A stretch of 50,944 nt of DNA. Source: Candidatus Thermoplasmatota archaeon. GTDB taxonomy: Archaea > Thermoplasmatota > SW-10-69-26 > JACQPN01 > JAJPHT01. Of this stretch, positions 1 to 8,421 are shown one piece after another. The notes beneath the pieces were generated by a model that saw only the letters and a list, made by a program, of their open reading frames with translations, was not told the DNA's origin and made no database searches. Where the stretch lies: contig DATLGO010000045.1 in assembly GCA_035540375.1 (NCBI GenBank), positions 1-50,944 on the forward strand, in the 5' to 3' direction. Position 1 is the stretch's first letter. Every line of letters begins with the position of its first letter. The translations under genes were made by a program, and so were the position numbers.

Positions 1-13
1 CCCTTCGCCCCCC

Positions 14-514
14 GTGGACCCCACCACGGCGGCCTATCTCGTCCTGAAGTCGATCCACGTCATCGCGGCGTCGCTCTTCCTCGGCTACTGGGTGTTCGCG
101 GCGTACTGGAAGGTCTCCACGGACCGCGCGCGCGACCTGCGGGTCATCGCCGCGACGTCGGACCGCCTCCTGCGGGCGGATCGGGCCTTCGTGCTCCCCA
201 CGGCGCTCGTCCTCTTCGTGACGGGCTACGTCATCGTGCGGCCGCTCGGGTACTACGGCGGCGCGATCGCGGAGGCGCCGTTCGCGCTCTACGGCCTCTT
301 CATCCTGTTCGGCATCGTCGCGCTCTGGTACTTCGCGGTGAAGCCGGTCGGCGTCAAGCTCGCGGACATCGCGGACGGCGCCGTCGCATCCGACGCGCGC
401 GAGCCGACCCCGGAGTACATCGCGTCGAGCGCGACGTGGCTCCTGCTCGTCGCCCTCATCGTCCTCGCGACGCTCGTCTCGGCCATTCTCATGGTGTGGC
501 GACCCGGGTCGTGA
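14..514 (+). CDS. DUF2269-like integral membrane protein
   Basis: A 166-residue protein with four predicted membrane helices (about residues 7-30, 57-77, 88-110 and 140-162) and almost no soluble domain. The first helix carries a Lys-x-x-His pattern (LKSIHVIAA) followed by a glycine, which is the look of the DUF2269 family of predicted integral membrane proteins; no biochemical role is established for that family. The start is a GTG only 13 bases inside the window, so an upstream promoter cannot be seen. The stop lies directly against the 3' end of the convergent methyltransferase gene, leaving no room for a separate terminator. Family assignment is by pattern only. Confidence 0.7.
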   Translation: MDPTTAAYLVLKSIHVIAASLFLGYWVFAAYWKVSTDRARDLRVIAATSDRLLRADRAFVLPTALVLFVTGYVIVRPLGYYGGAIAEAPFALYGLFILFGIVALWYFAVKPVGVKLADIADGAVASDAREPTPEYIASSATWLLLVALIVLATLVSAILMVWRPGS

Positions 515-1525
515 TCACGCCTTCCGGTGGACCGCGAACCAGCGCGTGAGGCTCTTGTGCACGCGCCACGGGTGCAGGAGTTCCAAATCGAGGTGGCGCT
601 CCCCGACGCGCGCAAGCGCTTCGCTCGGGTACGTGGCCGCGACGCGGCCGCCCGGCGCGAGCACGTCCGCGGCGCCCGCGAAGAAGCGTTCGTACAAATC
701 TTCGATGGGCTCTCGCTGCAGGCTCGCCGCGCGGCCGAAGGGCGGGTCGGTGACGATGGCGTCGACCCGCGGCGCGACTTCGCGCATGCGCCCCACGTCG
801 GCCGCGACGTACGTCGCGTCGGCAGCGAGGCCGAAATGGGCGAGCGTGATCCGCGTGCCTTCGACCATCCTCGCGTCGACGTCGCTCGCGACGATGCGCG
901 CTCCCACGAGCGCGGCTTCGAGGAGCATGCCGCCCGTGCCGGAGAAGGGGTCGTACACGAGGTCTCCCGGCTTCACGCGCGCGAGGTTCACGAGCGCGCG
1001 GACGTGCCTCGGATGCAGCGAGACGGGCGAGAAGAAGGGACGGTGCCTCACCGCGCGCGCGTCGAAGGGCTTGCGGTCGACGCGCTTCACGAGCGCGCCG
1101 ACGTGGGCGTGTTCGCCGAGGACGATGCGCACCTCGACGTCGGGCGATCCGAGATCCACGACGCCCGTCTCGGCGAGAACGGCGCCCGCGGAGCGAGCGG
1201 TGTCCTCAAGCGGCAGTTCGGGGTGGAGGCCGAGCATGCGCGTCCCGCGCACCGCGAAGCGCGCCCCCTCGAGGTTCACCTGGGCGAGCGGGGGCAGGAT
1301 CGCGCGCGGCGTCGCCGCGGCCGTGTACCAGTGCGCGCTCACCGCGTGGAGGAGCCCGGCGCGATCGGCGATGGCCTTCGCGTCGAGGTCGTCGGCGACG
1401 TCGACGAGGATCGCGAGCGCGTCGCGTTCAGCTTCGGTCCCGCCTCCAAGCACGTCGAGGATCGCGAGCGCCTCGGCTCGGGCGAGTTCGGGGTGCTCGC
1501 CGGAGAGCTCCAGGACGAGGCGCAC
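515..1525 (-). CDS. tRNA (guanine-10-N2) dimethyltransferase, TrmG10/Trm11 type
   Basis: A 336-residue class I SAM-dependent methyltransferase that, by family, methylates N2 of G10 in archaeal tRNA. The first ~150 residues form a THUMP-like RNA-binding region. A conserved linker RPFFSPVSLHPRHVRALVNL (about 162-181) leads into the UPF0020 methylase domain with SAM motif DPFSGTGG at 192-199 and catalytic motif IV DPPFGR at 260-265; the usual form is DPPYG, so Phe replaces Tyr. Length fits the archaeal family. The ATG start lies about 26 bases from a TATA element shared with the divergent hydrolase gene, which argues for a leaderless mRNA. Confident family call; exact nucleotide specificity is inferred. 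Confidence 0.88.
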   Translation of the reverse strand: MRLVLELSGEHPELARAEALAILDVLGGGTEAERDALAILVDVADDLDAKAIADRAGLLHAVSAHWYTAAATPRAILPPLAQVNLEGARFAVRGTRMLGLHPELPLEDTARSAGAVLAETGVVDLGSPDVEVRIVLGEHAHVGALVKRVDRKPFDARAVRHRPFFSPVSLHPRHVRALVNLARVKPGDLVYDPFSGTGGMLLEAALVGARIVASDVDARMVEGTRITLAHFGLAADATYVAADVGRMREVAPRVDAIVTDPPFGRAASLQREPIEDLYERFFAGAADVLAPGGRVAATYPSEALARVGERHLDLELLHPWRVHKSLTRWFAVHRKA

Positions 1526-1546
1526 GCGGCCCGAGCGTCTCGTCGA

Positions 1547-1556
1547 CCTTAAAACC
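1547..1556. promoter_or_regulatory. Shared bidirectional TATA element
   Basis: The sequence CCTTAAAACC is centred about 26 bases from the GTG at 1577 (plus strand) and about 26 bases from the ATG at 1525 (minus strand). That is the spacing expected for archaeal leaderless promoters in both directions, so one AT-rich element in the 51-base gap probably serves both genes. Inferred from spacing and composition only. Confidence 0.6.
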
Positions 1557-1576
1557 CGCCGCGCCGATCACGCCGC

Positions 1577-2296
1577 GTGCGGCTGACCGTCCTCGGGAAC
1601 GCGGACCGCTACCTCGCGCCGCAGGCCGAGGGTTCGGCCTACCTCGTCGAGGCCGCGGGCCGGCGCGTTCTCCTCGATTGCGGCCACGGAACGCTCGCGC
1701 GCGTGCCGGAACCGGAAACTCTTGATGCGGTCGTGATCTCGCACTTCCACTACGATCACGTGATCGACCTCGCGCCGCTCATGAAGTGCCTCCGCGCGGG
1801 GACGACGCTCGTGGTTCCGCCGGGCGGCCGCGAAGCGCTCGACCGCTACGCGCGGGCGTTCGAATTCCGGGGGGCGTTCGATGCGCCGGGGCCCGTTTTC
1901 GAGGCAGCCGCGGGGGCGGAATTGGCCCTCGAAGCCGGGAGCCTGCTCCTCAAGTTCGCGGCCACCGAACACGGGGTCCCTTCTTTTGCGACCCGCGTCG
2001 AGGGCGACCGCCGGTCGCTCGTGTACGCCTCCGATACCGCCCGGTGCGCCGCGCTCGGCCGCCTCGCCCGCGACGCCGATGTCCTCCTCGCGCACACGCT
2101 CCTGCCGTCGGTCGAGTCGGGATCCGATCACGCCCGTCGCCATCTGACGGCGCGCTCCGCCGCCGACCTCGCGCGCGATGCGCGGTCGGGGGCTCTCCTT
2201 CTCAGCCACCGCTTCCACGAGGTGCCGCGCGCGGCCTATCTCGAAGCCGCGCCCTCCGCCCTCCTCGCGGAAACCGGGCGGACCTACGAGATCTAG
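1577..2296 (+). CDS. Metallo-beta-lactamase-fold hydrolase, RNase Z-like
   Basis: A 239-residue MBL-fold protein. The metal motif HFHYDH is at 56-61 (His56, His58, Asp60, His61), with a further His at 132, Asp153 in the YASDTA segment and a C-terminal SHRFHE motif, together enough for a binuclear zinc centre. The short N-terminus with early glycines and the ASDT segment resemble the RNase Z/phosphodiesterase-like (lactamase_B_2) branch rather than glyoxalase II. Substrate cannot be told from sequence; tRNA 3' processing is possible, but the protein is shorter than typical RNase Z and I see no flexible exosite arm. Start is a GTG placed by the TATA element at 1547-1556. Confidence 0.8.
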   Translation: MRLTVLGNADRYLAPQAEGSAYLVEAAGRRVLLDCGHGTLARVPEPETLDAVVISHFHYDHVIDLAPLMKCLRAGTTLVVPPGGREALDRYARAFEFRGAFDAPGPVFEAAAGAELALEAGSLLLKFAATEHGVPSFATRVEGDRRSLVYASDTARCAALGRLARDADVLLAHTLLPSVESGSDHARRHLTARSAADLARDARSGALLLSHRFHEVPRAAYLEAAPSALLAETGRTYEI

Positions 2297-2334
2297 CTCG
2301 CGAGCCTTATGCCGCGCGCGGGGCATCGCCAATC

Positions 2335-3624
2335 GTGGCGACGGGCCTTGCGGACCCCTGCAGCCGATGCGGGCGCACGCTTTTGGAGCTCCGCGCGGTC
2401 GTCGGCAAGGAGGCCTTGCGCGGGAGCGCGCCGCTTTGCAGCATTCCCGCCTGTCCGCTCGTCGGGCGCGTGGCGGGCCTCGCGTCGGCCATGCCGCCGG
2501 GCGCCCGGGATCTCCAGGGGCCGTCGCCCCCCGCGGTCTTCGTGGGGCGGCATGGTTATCCGAACGTCGCGGTCGGTCCGCTCCTGCCCCCTTCGCCGGA
2601 GCTCGATCCGCGCCTGTCGGCGACGCCCCGCGACTGGCTTGACCTCGACATCGCGGCGACGCTCGCGATGCGCGCGCGGCTCGTCCGCTCGAAATCGGTC
2701 GTCGCGGTCGACGCGCCGCGCGATGCCTCGCGCGCGCTTGACGTGGCGCGCGAGCTCGCGATGTCCGAATCGCCGGTCGACACGGAGGTGACGCTCGCGA
2801 AGCCGCGGGCGCTCGACCTCTCGCCGCGCGTCGACGGCATCGCGACGCCGATGGGTCCTAGCGTCGACGTGGTGAGGGCGCGCCTCACGGCGAGCCCGAA
2901 GGTTCCGCGCCGGGTCGACGCCGCGGTGGGCGACGTCCACGCGACGGCTTCGGACGTCGCCTGGGAGATGTACGACGCGGGCGTGAGCCCTTACCACATC
3001 AGCCGCGTGCTCTCGGTCGGGCTCCTCGGGGAGGCCGCGCGGCGCAGGCTCGTCCCGACGCGATGGAGCATCACCGCGACGGATGATCTCCTGGGCAAGG
3101 AGCTCATCGAATCGGTGAAAACGATGGAGACGATCGGCGGGATCGAGTACCGCGCCGCGTCCCTCCACGGAAACCACTTCCACGTCATCCTTCTTCCGCG
3201 CGCCTGGAGCTACGAGATGATCGAGGCGTGGGCGACGGGCCGCGGATTCGACACGGCCGTCGACCGCGAGGGGCACTCCGGACGGACCGCCTACGCATCG
3301 AACATCACGGGCGCGTACTACGCCGCGCGGCTTTCGATCCTCGAGCACTTGCGCGATCGCGCGCGGCAGGCCGCCGGCTTCGTGTATCGCGAGATCACGG
3401 AGGATTACTGGGCTCCGCTCGGCGTTTGGGTGATCCGCGAGGGGGTCCGGCTCGCGATGGAATCGAAGCCGCTCGCGTTCGGGGAGGTGCCGGCCGCGGT
3501 CGCGCACGTCCTGCGCCGTTCCCGGTGCCGCGATTGGCCGCGCGAGGCGAAGCTCCTCCAAGAGACCGCGACGCAGAGGACCCTCCGCGATTTCCTCGAC
3601 GCCTCGGGCGCGCGCCGGTCTTGA
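2335..3624 (+). CDS. nreA: NreA-family archaeal DNA repair protein
   Basis: A 429-residue protein matching the archaeal Nre family (DUF650/DUF651), implicated with PCNA in DNA damage repair. The N-terminus has a four-cysteine knuckle (Cys9, Cys12, Cys35, Cys40). The body contains family-like segments such as SPYHISRVLS and YRAASLHGNHFHVILLP. The last ten or so residues hold QRTLRDFL (about 414-421), a PIP-box-like PCNA-interaction motif in the usual C-terminal place. The frame stays open far upstream through the MBL gene, but family resemblance begins only at the GTG at 2335, 39 bases after the previous stop, so I place the start there. It probably follows the MBL gene in one transcript. Confidence 0.85.
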   Translation: MATGLADPCSRCGRTLLELRAVVGKEALRGSAPLCSIPACPLVGRVAGLASAMPPGARDLQGPSPPAVFVGRHGYPNVAVGPLLPPSPELDPRLSATPRDWLDLDIAATLAMRARLVRSKSVVAVDAPRDASRALDVARELAMSESPVDTEVTLAKPRALDLSPRVDGIATPMGPSVDVVRARLTASPKVPRRVDAAVGDVHATASDVAWEMYDAGVSPYHISRVLSVGLLGEAARRRLVPTRWSITATDDLLGKELIESVKTMETIGGIEYRAASLHGNHFHVILLPRAWSYEMIEAWATGRGFDTAVDREGHSGRTAYASNITGAYYAARLSILEHLRDRARQAAGFVYREITEDYWAPLGVWVIREGVRLAMESKPLAFGEVPAAVAHVLRRSRCRDWPREAKLLQETATQRTLRDFLDASGARRS

Positions 3625-3731
3625 CGGGTCTGCCCATGGACCTTGCGCGGCCTCCCGGGAAGGTTCAAGCCTCCCGTCGTCGCCTCGTCAACAAGGCTCA
3701 AATACCGACGCCTTCGGTTGAGCCCTTGAAC

Positions 3732-4877
3732 ATGTCCCGCGCGCTCGTCGTCGTCGTGCTGCTCGCCGCCGCCGTCGCGAGCGCGGGCTGTCTCGGCGCG
3801 AAGTCGCCCGCGGCCGGCAGGCCCATCGAGGACGTGAAGCCGCAGACGACGCCGTCCACGCCGACGGCGCCCGTCGTACCGACGCGCCCGCCGCCGGAGG
3901 AGCGGTGGCACTTCCACAACTACTGGGGCTCGACTCCCAACATCACGCTTCTCGACGGCCCCGTCTCCATCCCGCTCACGCCGCCGAAGCGCGACGCGAC
4001 GGGCGTGCGCGCGGGGGAGGTCTTCGTCGGTCTCGAGCATGGCAAGATCGTTCCGCCCGAAACCGGAGCGATCCTCGTCACGATCAACTGGAGCGCCGGC
4101 GGCTCGCTGCCCGCGCGTCTCAATCTGTCGTATCGTCCCGCGAACGCGGAGAACTTCACGAGCGTCGGCCCCGTGAAGCCCGGGAACACGACGTCCATCT
4201 TCGTGTGGGACGCGATGACGGACATCCCGCACCGCGGCCGCAGCGTCTGGACGTTCCACCTGACGGGCGAACCCGATCGCGCGGGCGGTCTCGCCATCGC
4301 GAACGGGACGGTGCGCATGAAGGTCGAAGCGTGGATCGGCCGCCCGATCTTCATCGATCCTCCGCATCTCGACCATTGGAACGGGAGCAAAACGCTCCCC
4401 GTCGTCGACCGTTCGCTTGAAGTCTCGGGGGCGAAGGTCGGCGACCGCGGCTACGCTGTCGCCGGCGAGAGCGGTCTGCAGAAGCATCTCGCCGAGTTTA
4501 GGGTGGTCGATGGCGACGTCGTCCCCGCGGGGACGAAATACGTCTACGCGCGATTGTCGTGGTCCGGCGCCTCGCCCGCAAGCGCGAAACCTCTCGCGCT
4601 CTCGTATGCCGAGGACAATGCGAACACGTCGGGCGCGCCGAAGCCCTTCGCCTCGGGCGACGACTGGCGCGCGTACCGCATCGAGGTCATTCCGCGAATG
4701 ACGGATTCCCCCTATACCAACCAGTCCACGTGGGCCTTCCGCGTCGCGATCGACCTTCCCGCCGGAGCCTTCGAAGGCGTCGTGAAGCTCCAGGCTTGGG
4801 CGACCCGGGTCGAGAGCGACGAGCCGCCCGAGGGCGTGCTGCCGAAGGCCGAGGCGCGCCGCCTTCGCGCGGGCTGA
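3732..4877 (+). CDS. Secreted lipoprotein with two tandem beta-rich domains
   Basis: A 381-residue exported protein of unknown function. Residues 1-20 are a signal peptide ending in an SAGC lipobox, so the mature N-terminal Cys is probably lipidated and membrane-anchored. A Pro/Thr-rich linker (about 30-55) follows, then two domains of similar make-up: each has an EVFVGL/AEFRVV-like strand, a TNWSAGGSLPA or RLSWSGASPAS segment, an LSY strand and a late WTFHLTGEP or WAFRVAIDLP segment. They read as diverged copies of one beta-sandwich fold. Start chosen at the ATG that opens the signal peptide; an AT-rich element (CAAATA near 3698-3704) lies about 30 bases upstream. Not recognised as a named family. 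Confidence 0.75.
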   Translation: MSRALVVVVLLAAAVASAGCLGAKSPAAGRPIEDVKPQTTPSTPTAPVVPTRPPPEERWHFHNYWGSTPNITLLDGPVSIPLTPPKRDATGVRAGEVFVGLEHGKIVPPETGAILVTINWSAGGSLPARLNLSYRPANAENFTSVGPVKPGNTTSIFVWDAMTDIPHRGRSVWTFHLTGEPDRAGGLAIANGTVRMKVEAWIGRPIFIDPPHLDHWNGSKTLPVVDRSLEVSGAKVGDRGYAVAGESGLQKHLAEFRVVDGDVVPAGTKYVYARLSWSGASPASAKPLALSYAEDNANTSGAPKPFASGDDWRAYRIEVIPRMTDSPYTNQSTWAFRVAIDLPAGAFEGVVKLQAWATRVESDEPPEGVLPKAEARRLRAG

Positions 4878-4898
4878 CAGGTACCAGACGGGTCCGCA

Positions 4899-5318
4899 GT
4901 GACGTTCCGCAAGGATTCACGTCCTTGCGGGCTTACCAGGCGACACCGCGAGGGTCTCAGCGGCCCGAGGTCGATCATCCTGGACGAACCCCAACTCCTG
5001 TCCGCGCTCAAGGAAAATGGTCTCACCGGCTACGCGTCGAAAGCGTACGTCACGCTCCTGCGCCTCAAACGCTCGAAGGTCATGCCGCTCGCCCGCATCA
5101 GCGGCATCCCCCGCAACAAGCTCTACCACGTGCTCGTCGACCTCGAAGCCGTCGGCCTCGTCGAGCGCCTTTCGGACGATCCGCTCGAGTACGCGGCGAA
5201 GCCTCTTCGACCGTACCTCGAGGCGCGCATCGTCCGGGCCCAAGCGCTTCTCGGCGCGATCGAGCGGATCCCCGTCCCCGTCACGGGCGATTCGCCGGTC
5301 GCGGCGCACGGCAACTGA
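4899..5318 (+). CDS. TrmB-like winged-helix transcriptional regulator
   Basis: A small (about 139-residue) DNA-binding protein. After a poorly conserved N-terminal ~30 residues, LLSALKENGLT...AYVTLLRL leads into a winged helix (IPRNKLYHVLVDLEAVGLV) followed by a wing and an amphipathic helix. This is the pattern of the TrmB/GntR-like archaeal HTH domain. It lacks the sugar-binding C-terminal domain of full-length TrmB. The start is uncertain: the only in-frame conventional start is GTG 4899, but homology begins near codon 30. Downstream, a GC-rich hairpin separates it from the convergent CNNM gene. Target genes unknown. Confidence 0.65.
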   Translation: MTFRKDSRPCGLTRRHREGLSGPRSIILDEPQLLSALKENGLTGYASKAYVTLLRLKRSKVMPLARISGIPRNKLYHVLVDLEAVGLVERLSDDPLEYAAKPLRPYLEARIVRAQALLGAIERIPVPVTGDSPVAAHGN

Positions 5319-5354
5319 GCGCGTCTCGTCGAAGCGACCCGCGAGGTTGGCGCC

Positions 5355-5373
5355 CCGGCCGCGACGCGGCCGG
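5355..5373. terminator. GC-rich hairpin between convergent genes
   Basis: An 8-bp perfect inverted repeat CCGGCCGC/GCGGCCGG with a 3-base loop lies in the gap between the TrmB-like gene and the convergent CNNM gene. No clear T-run follows on either strand, so a termination role is inferred from position. Confidence 0.45.
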
Positions 5374-5423
5374 TCCGTCGGCGATGCCGGCGGCGCGGTT
5401 CTCACGCATCACCGGGCGGGCCG

Positions 5424-6779
5424 TCAAGGCTCGCCCGCTTCGGGCTCCTGCTCGCCCATCGTCATCGCTGGCGACGCAGGGCGTTTGACGATGCGGACGC
5501 GAACGATGCGTCGGTTCACGACCTTCTCGACCGTCATGGTGAACCCTTCGCCCTCGATCGCTTCGCCTTCCTTCGCGAGGCGGCCGAGCTTGATGGAGAC
5601 GTAGCCCGCGACGGTCTCGTACGGCTCGTCCTCCGGAATCGAGAGGCCGAGCTTCTCGTTCACGTCGGCCACGTGCGTCCGCCCTTCCACGACGGCCGTC
5701 GACTCGTCGAGCACGCTGATCGGCTCGCGCCGGAGATCCGTCTCGTCGAAGATGTCGCCGACAATCTCCTCGAGGACGTCCTCGAGGGTCACGAGACCGG
5801 CCGTGCCGCCGAACTCGTCGATGACGATCGCCATGTGGACGCGGCGCTCGCGCAGCTCGGAGAGCAGGTCGTCGAGCTTCTTCGTCTCGGGGACGAAGTA
5901 CGCTTCCTTCATGAGATCGCGCACGTGGAGCTTGCTTCCCTTGCCTTCGAGGAGGGCGAGGAGAATCTCCTTCACGATGACGATGCCGACGACGTTGTCG
6001 ACGCTGCCCTGGTAGACGGGCAATCGGGAATAGCCGGAATCGAGCACGAACATCCGCACGTGGTCGAGCGTGGCGTCGCCGGGAACGGCGACCATGTCGG
6101 GGCGCGGGACCATGACCTCGCGCGCCGTGATGTCGCCGAACTCGATCACGGAGTGGATCATTTCCTCCTCTTCCTCCTCGAGGATGCCCTCCTCCGTTCC
6201 GAGCGTGATGAGCGTCTTGAGCTCCTCCTCCGACCGGAAACGCGATTCGCCCTCGTCCGGGTCCGTGCCCGTCGCGCGGAACGCGGCCCTCGAGACGCGC
6301 TCGAAGAGCCACACGGGCGCCGCGAGAAGGTCGACGAGGACGCGCATGGCCGGGGCGGCAAGGAGGCTCAGGCGCTCGGCGTACCGCACGGCGAAGGCCT
6401 TCGGAAGGACTTCGCCCGCGGCGACGAAGACGACGCCGGCCACGATGATGACGAGGATCTCACCCCAGGTTCCGACCGCGCCGAAGGCGGCCACGGTGGC
6501 GACCGCCGTCGCGGCGATCACGAGGAGCGTCTTCGCGGCGATGACCGCGAGCACGAAGCGGCTCGGCTTCTCGAGAAGCTTCTCGACCGCGCCGATGCGC
6601 GGGTGCTCCTCCTCGACGAGTTGGCGTCGGCGGATCTTCGAGAAACCGATGAGGGCTCCCTCGCTCGCGGCGAGGATGGCGTGGAGAAGCACGAGGGCCG
6701 CGAAGATCGCGGCGTCCGGGAGCAGCCCGCCGACGTTGACGGCGTCCAGCTGGGCGATTGCAAGGGGGGGTGTCGGCAT
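5424..6779 (-). CDS. CNNM/CorC (HlyC) family ion transporter
   Basis: A 451-residue membrane protein with the full architecture of the HlyC/CorC/CNNM family: an N-terminal DUF21 transmembrane domain (helices about 18-48, 75-100 and 105-125), a linker with EEELKTLITLGTEEG, a CBS pair (about 205-335, with motifs REVMVPRPDM and VIDEFGGTAGLVTLEDVLEE), and a C-terminal CorC_HlyC domain ending near 435. Family members move or sense Mg2+ and related divalent cations. The acidic run LEEEEEEM just ahead of the CBS pair is typical. The start codon is followed by a seven-C tract (codons 4-6), the only long homopolymer in the gene; the frame is intact here. Confidence 0.88.
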   Translation of the reverse strand: MPTPPLAIAQLDAVNVGGLLPDAAIFAALVLLHAILAASEGALIGFSKIRRRQLVEEEHPRIGAVEKLLEKPSRFVLAVIAAKTLLVIAATAVATVAAFGAVGTWGEILVIIVAGVVFVAAGEVLPKAFAVRYAERLSLLAAPAMRVLVDLLAAPVWLFERVSRAAFRATGTDPDEGESRFRSEEELKTLITLGTEEGILEEEEEEMIHSVIEFGDITAREVMVPRPDMVAVPGDATLDHVRMFVLDSGYSRLPVYQGSVDNVVGIVIVKEILLALLEGKGSKLHVRDLMKEAYFVPETKKLDDLLSELRERRVHMAIVIDEFGGTAGLVTLEDVLEEIVGDIFDETDLRREPISVLDESTAVVEGRTHVADVNEKLGLSIPEDEPYETVAGYVSIKLGRLAKEGEAIEGEGFTMTVEKVVNRRIVRVRIVKRPASPAMTMGEQEPEAGEP

Positions 6780-6890
6780 GGAGGCCTTGGAGATCGCAAG
6801 AACGGCATTCCGGGAAAGCCTTTGCCTTCGGGGACCCCCGGGGGAGTCGCGCCGCCGCTCCCCTGGAGCCCTGCGGCCCGGGTCGTCGGA

Positions 6891-7793
6891 TCAGGCGAGG
6901 AGGCGGGCAAGGGTATGGGCGAGGCCCGAGGCCGATGGGCCCACCATGTAGGTTATCGGCTCGATGCCGAAGTCGCCCCGGTGGTAGAGGACGTCCGGAA
7001 CGGGCCGGCCCCCCAGGAGGTCCGCGAGCCGCGCGGGGGCCCGATCCACCGTCGCGGGGATCTCCCTCGTCGTGAGGCCTGCGCCGCGCGCCGCCTCGAG
7101 GAACGCGTCGGTCGTCGCGAGGTTCACGCACGCCCGCCGGGCCGGGTCCGCGCGGCGGATCGCAAGCAATATCTCGGAGACGTGCTTCGAGGCCCCGAAC
7201 TCGGGCGGCGCCGCGGAGCGCACGCGCCCGCGCATCTCGAAGAGGCCGCCCGGCACCGCGGCCACGTCGGCCGCGTCTCGGGCCCGCGCGAGGGTCATGG
7301 CGACGTTGGAGCCCACGTGCGGGATCGCGGCCGCGAACCCCGGCGCCGCCTCGAGGGTCCGGACGGCCTCGCGCACGTCGGCGAGAACGGATTGCTCCTC
7401 GAGGAGATGGCCCCCCGGGGGACGCACGCAGAGATCGCACCCGAGGCCCTTGAGCGCCGGCATGGCCTCCTCGTGCAGCGCGCAGATGGGGCCCCGGTTC
7501 TCGAAGGCGCGGACGACGTCCGCGAAGACCGCGAGGGCCTCGATCGGCGCAAGGCGGCTCTCCGCGAAGCCGGCCGCGACCCGTTCGACCGCGTCCTTCA
7601 GGCGCGGGTCTCCCGCGAACGTGGGCTCGATCGCCACGCGGGCAAGGAGGTATTTGCTCACGGCCGTCTGCGAAACGCCGAGGTGCTGGGCGATCTCGGT
7701 CTGGTTCATCCCGCGCGCCTCGAGCGCGCGGGCGAGGAGCGCGCGGACGGTGGGGACGAAGTGGGACGCGACGATCTCCTCGGGGAAGCGCAT
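6891..7793 (-). CDS. ThiR-like HTH-ThiN transcriptional regulator
   Basis: A 300-residue regulator. Residues ~15-50 form an HTH (MNQTEIAQHLGVSQTAVSKYL). The middle holds a Cys/His set (ICALHE ... GCDLC) seen in this architecture. Residues ~150-300 are a ThiN domain (IPHVGSNVA, FGASKHVSEILL, ACVNL, HRGDFGIEPITYMVG), the module that binds thiamine phosphate. Proteins with this layout (ThiR) control thiamine biosynthesis and uptake genes in archaea. No thiamine gene is next to it, so targets must lie elsewhere or include itself. An inverted repeat between its TATA-like element and start codon suggests autoregulation. Family call is firm; effector is inferred from the domain. Confidence 0.83.
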   Translation of the reverse strand: MRFPEEIVASHFVPTVRALLARALEARGMNQTEIAQHLGVSQTAVSKYLLARVAIEPTFAGDPRLKDAVERVAAGFAESRLAPIEALAVFADVVRAFENRGPICALHEEAMPALKGLGCDLCVRPPGGHLLEEQSVLADVREAVRTLEAAPGFAAAIPHVGSNVAMTLARARDAADVAAVPGGLFEMRGRVRSAAPPEFGASKHVSEILLAIRRADPARRACVNLATTDAFLEAARGAGLTTREIPATVDRAPARLADLLGGRPVPDVLYHRGDFGIEPITYMVGPSASGLAHTLARLLA

Positions 7794-7798
7794 TGAAC

Positions 7799-7828
7799 AC
7801 CCGGTTCAGCACCGGGTTGGGGAATAAG
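7799..7828 (-). promoter_or_regulatory. ThiR-like gene promoter and candidate operator
   Basis: Inverted repeat ACCCGG-N7-CCGGGT occupies 7799-7817, 6 to 24 bases upstream of the ATG at 7793. Just behind it (7821-7828) is the AT-rich element CTTATTCC on the minus strand, 28-35 bases from the ATG. A regulator bound to the repeat would cover the transcription start. Operator role is inferred. Confidence 0.5.
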
Positions 7829-7927
7829 GGTTCCGGAGGCTTCGGCGGGCCCCGAGCGGGGCGGCGCGCGTCCGGAAGCCTGGCGCACGCGGGCCCGCGC
7901 CGGGCCGACGACCGCTCCGCTCGCGCC

Positions 7928-8398
7928 TCAGACGCCGACGCGGCGCTCCTCCTTCATCGTGTTCAGGACGAGCTGCGTCGTTGTGCGCTCGACGTGCGGC
8001 ATCGAGAGCAGATCCTTGATGAAATCGTTGAGGTCCTCGCGATCGCGGAAACGCGCGATGATGACGGAGTCCCACTCGCCCGTCACGTCGTACACGGCGA
8101 AGACGCGGGGATTCTTGCCGATTTTCTGCTGGACCTCGATGAGCTTGCCGTGCGCGATCTTGACGCCGACGATGACGTGGAGGTCGAAACCGAGCCGCGT
8201 CGCGTCCACGAGCGGCACGTAGCCGCGGATGATGCCTTCGTCCTCGAGCCGCTTCACGCGGTTCGAGACGGTGGAGAGCGCGAGGCTCAGCTCCCGCGCG
8301 ATGTCGCGGAAGCTTTTGCGCGCGTTCTCGTTCAACGCCTTCAGGATGCGTCGGTCGACGTCGTCGGGAACGTAACTCTTGCGCGCGCTTTCGGGCAC
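7928..8398 (-). CDS. Lrp/AsnC family transcriptional regulator
   Basis: About 156 residues with the canonical Lrp layout: an N-terminal helix VDRRILKALNENAR, an HTH (FRDIARELSLALSTVSNRVKRLEDEGII), and a C-terminal RAM/ligand domain (about 65-150) with VIVGVKI and AVYDVTGEWDSVIIARF strands. Such proteins respond to amino acids; divergence from glutamine synthetase suggests nitrogen or glutamine control. The start is uncertain: GTG 8398 is preferred because the frame upstream is not family-like, GTG 8416 is possible, and the promoter at 8466-8472 rules out starts further upstream. Confidence 0.85.
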   Translation of the reverse strand: MPESARKSYVPDDVDRRILKALNENARKSFRDIARELSLALSTVSNRVKRLEDEGIIRGYVPLVDATRLGFDLHVIVGVKIAHGKLIEVQQKIGKNPRVFAVYDVTGEWDSVIIARFRDREDLNDFIKDLLSMPHVERTTTQLVLNTMKEERRVGV

Positions 8399-8421
8399 AT
8401 CCGTGCAATTGCGCACGCGAA

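Noticed and set aside
527-1552. Long plus-strand open frames opposite the tRNA methyltransferase
   Set aside because: They are antisense shadows: Arg/Ala-rich composition, no motifs, and the minus strand carries a complete methyltransferase.
5673-7796. A 707-codon plus-strand open frame
   Set aside because: It runs antisense through two recognisable genes (CNNM transporter and ThiR-like regulator) and is Glu/Arg/His-rich, as expected of GC-rich shadow frames.
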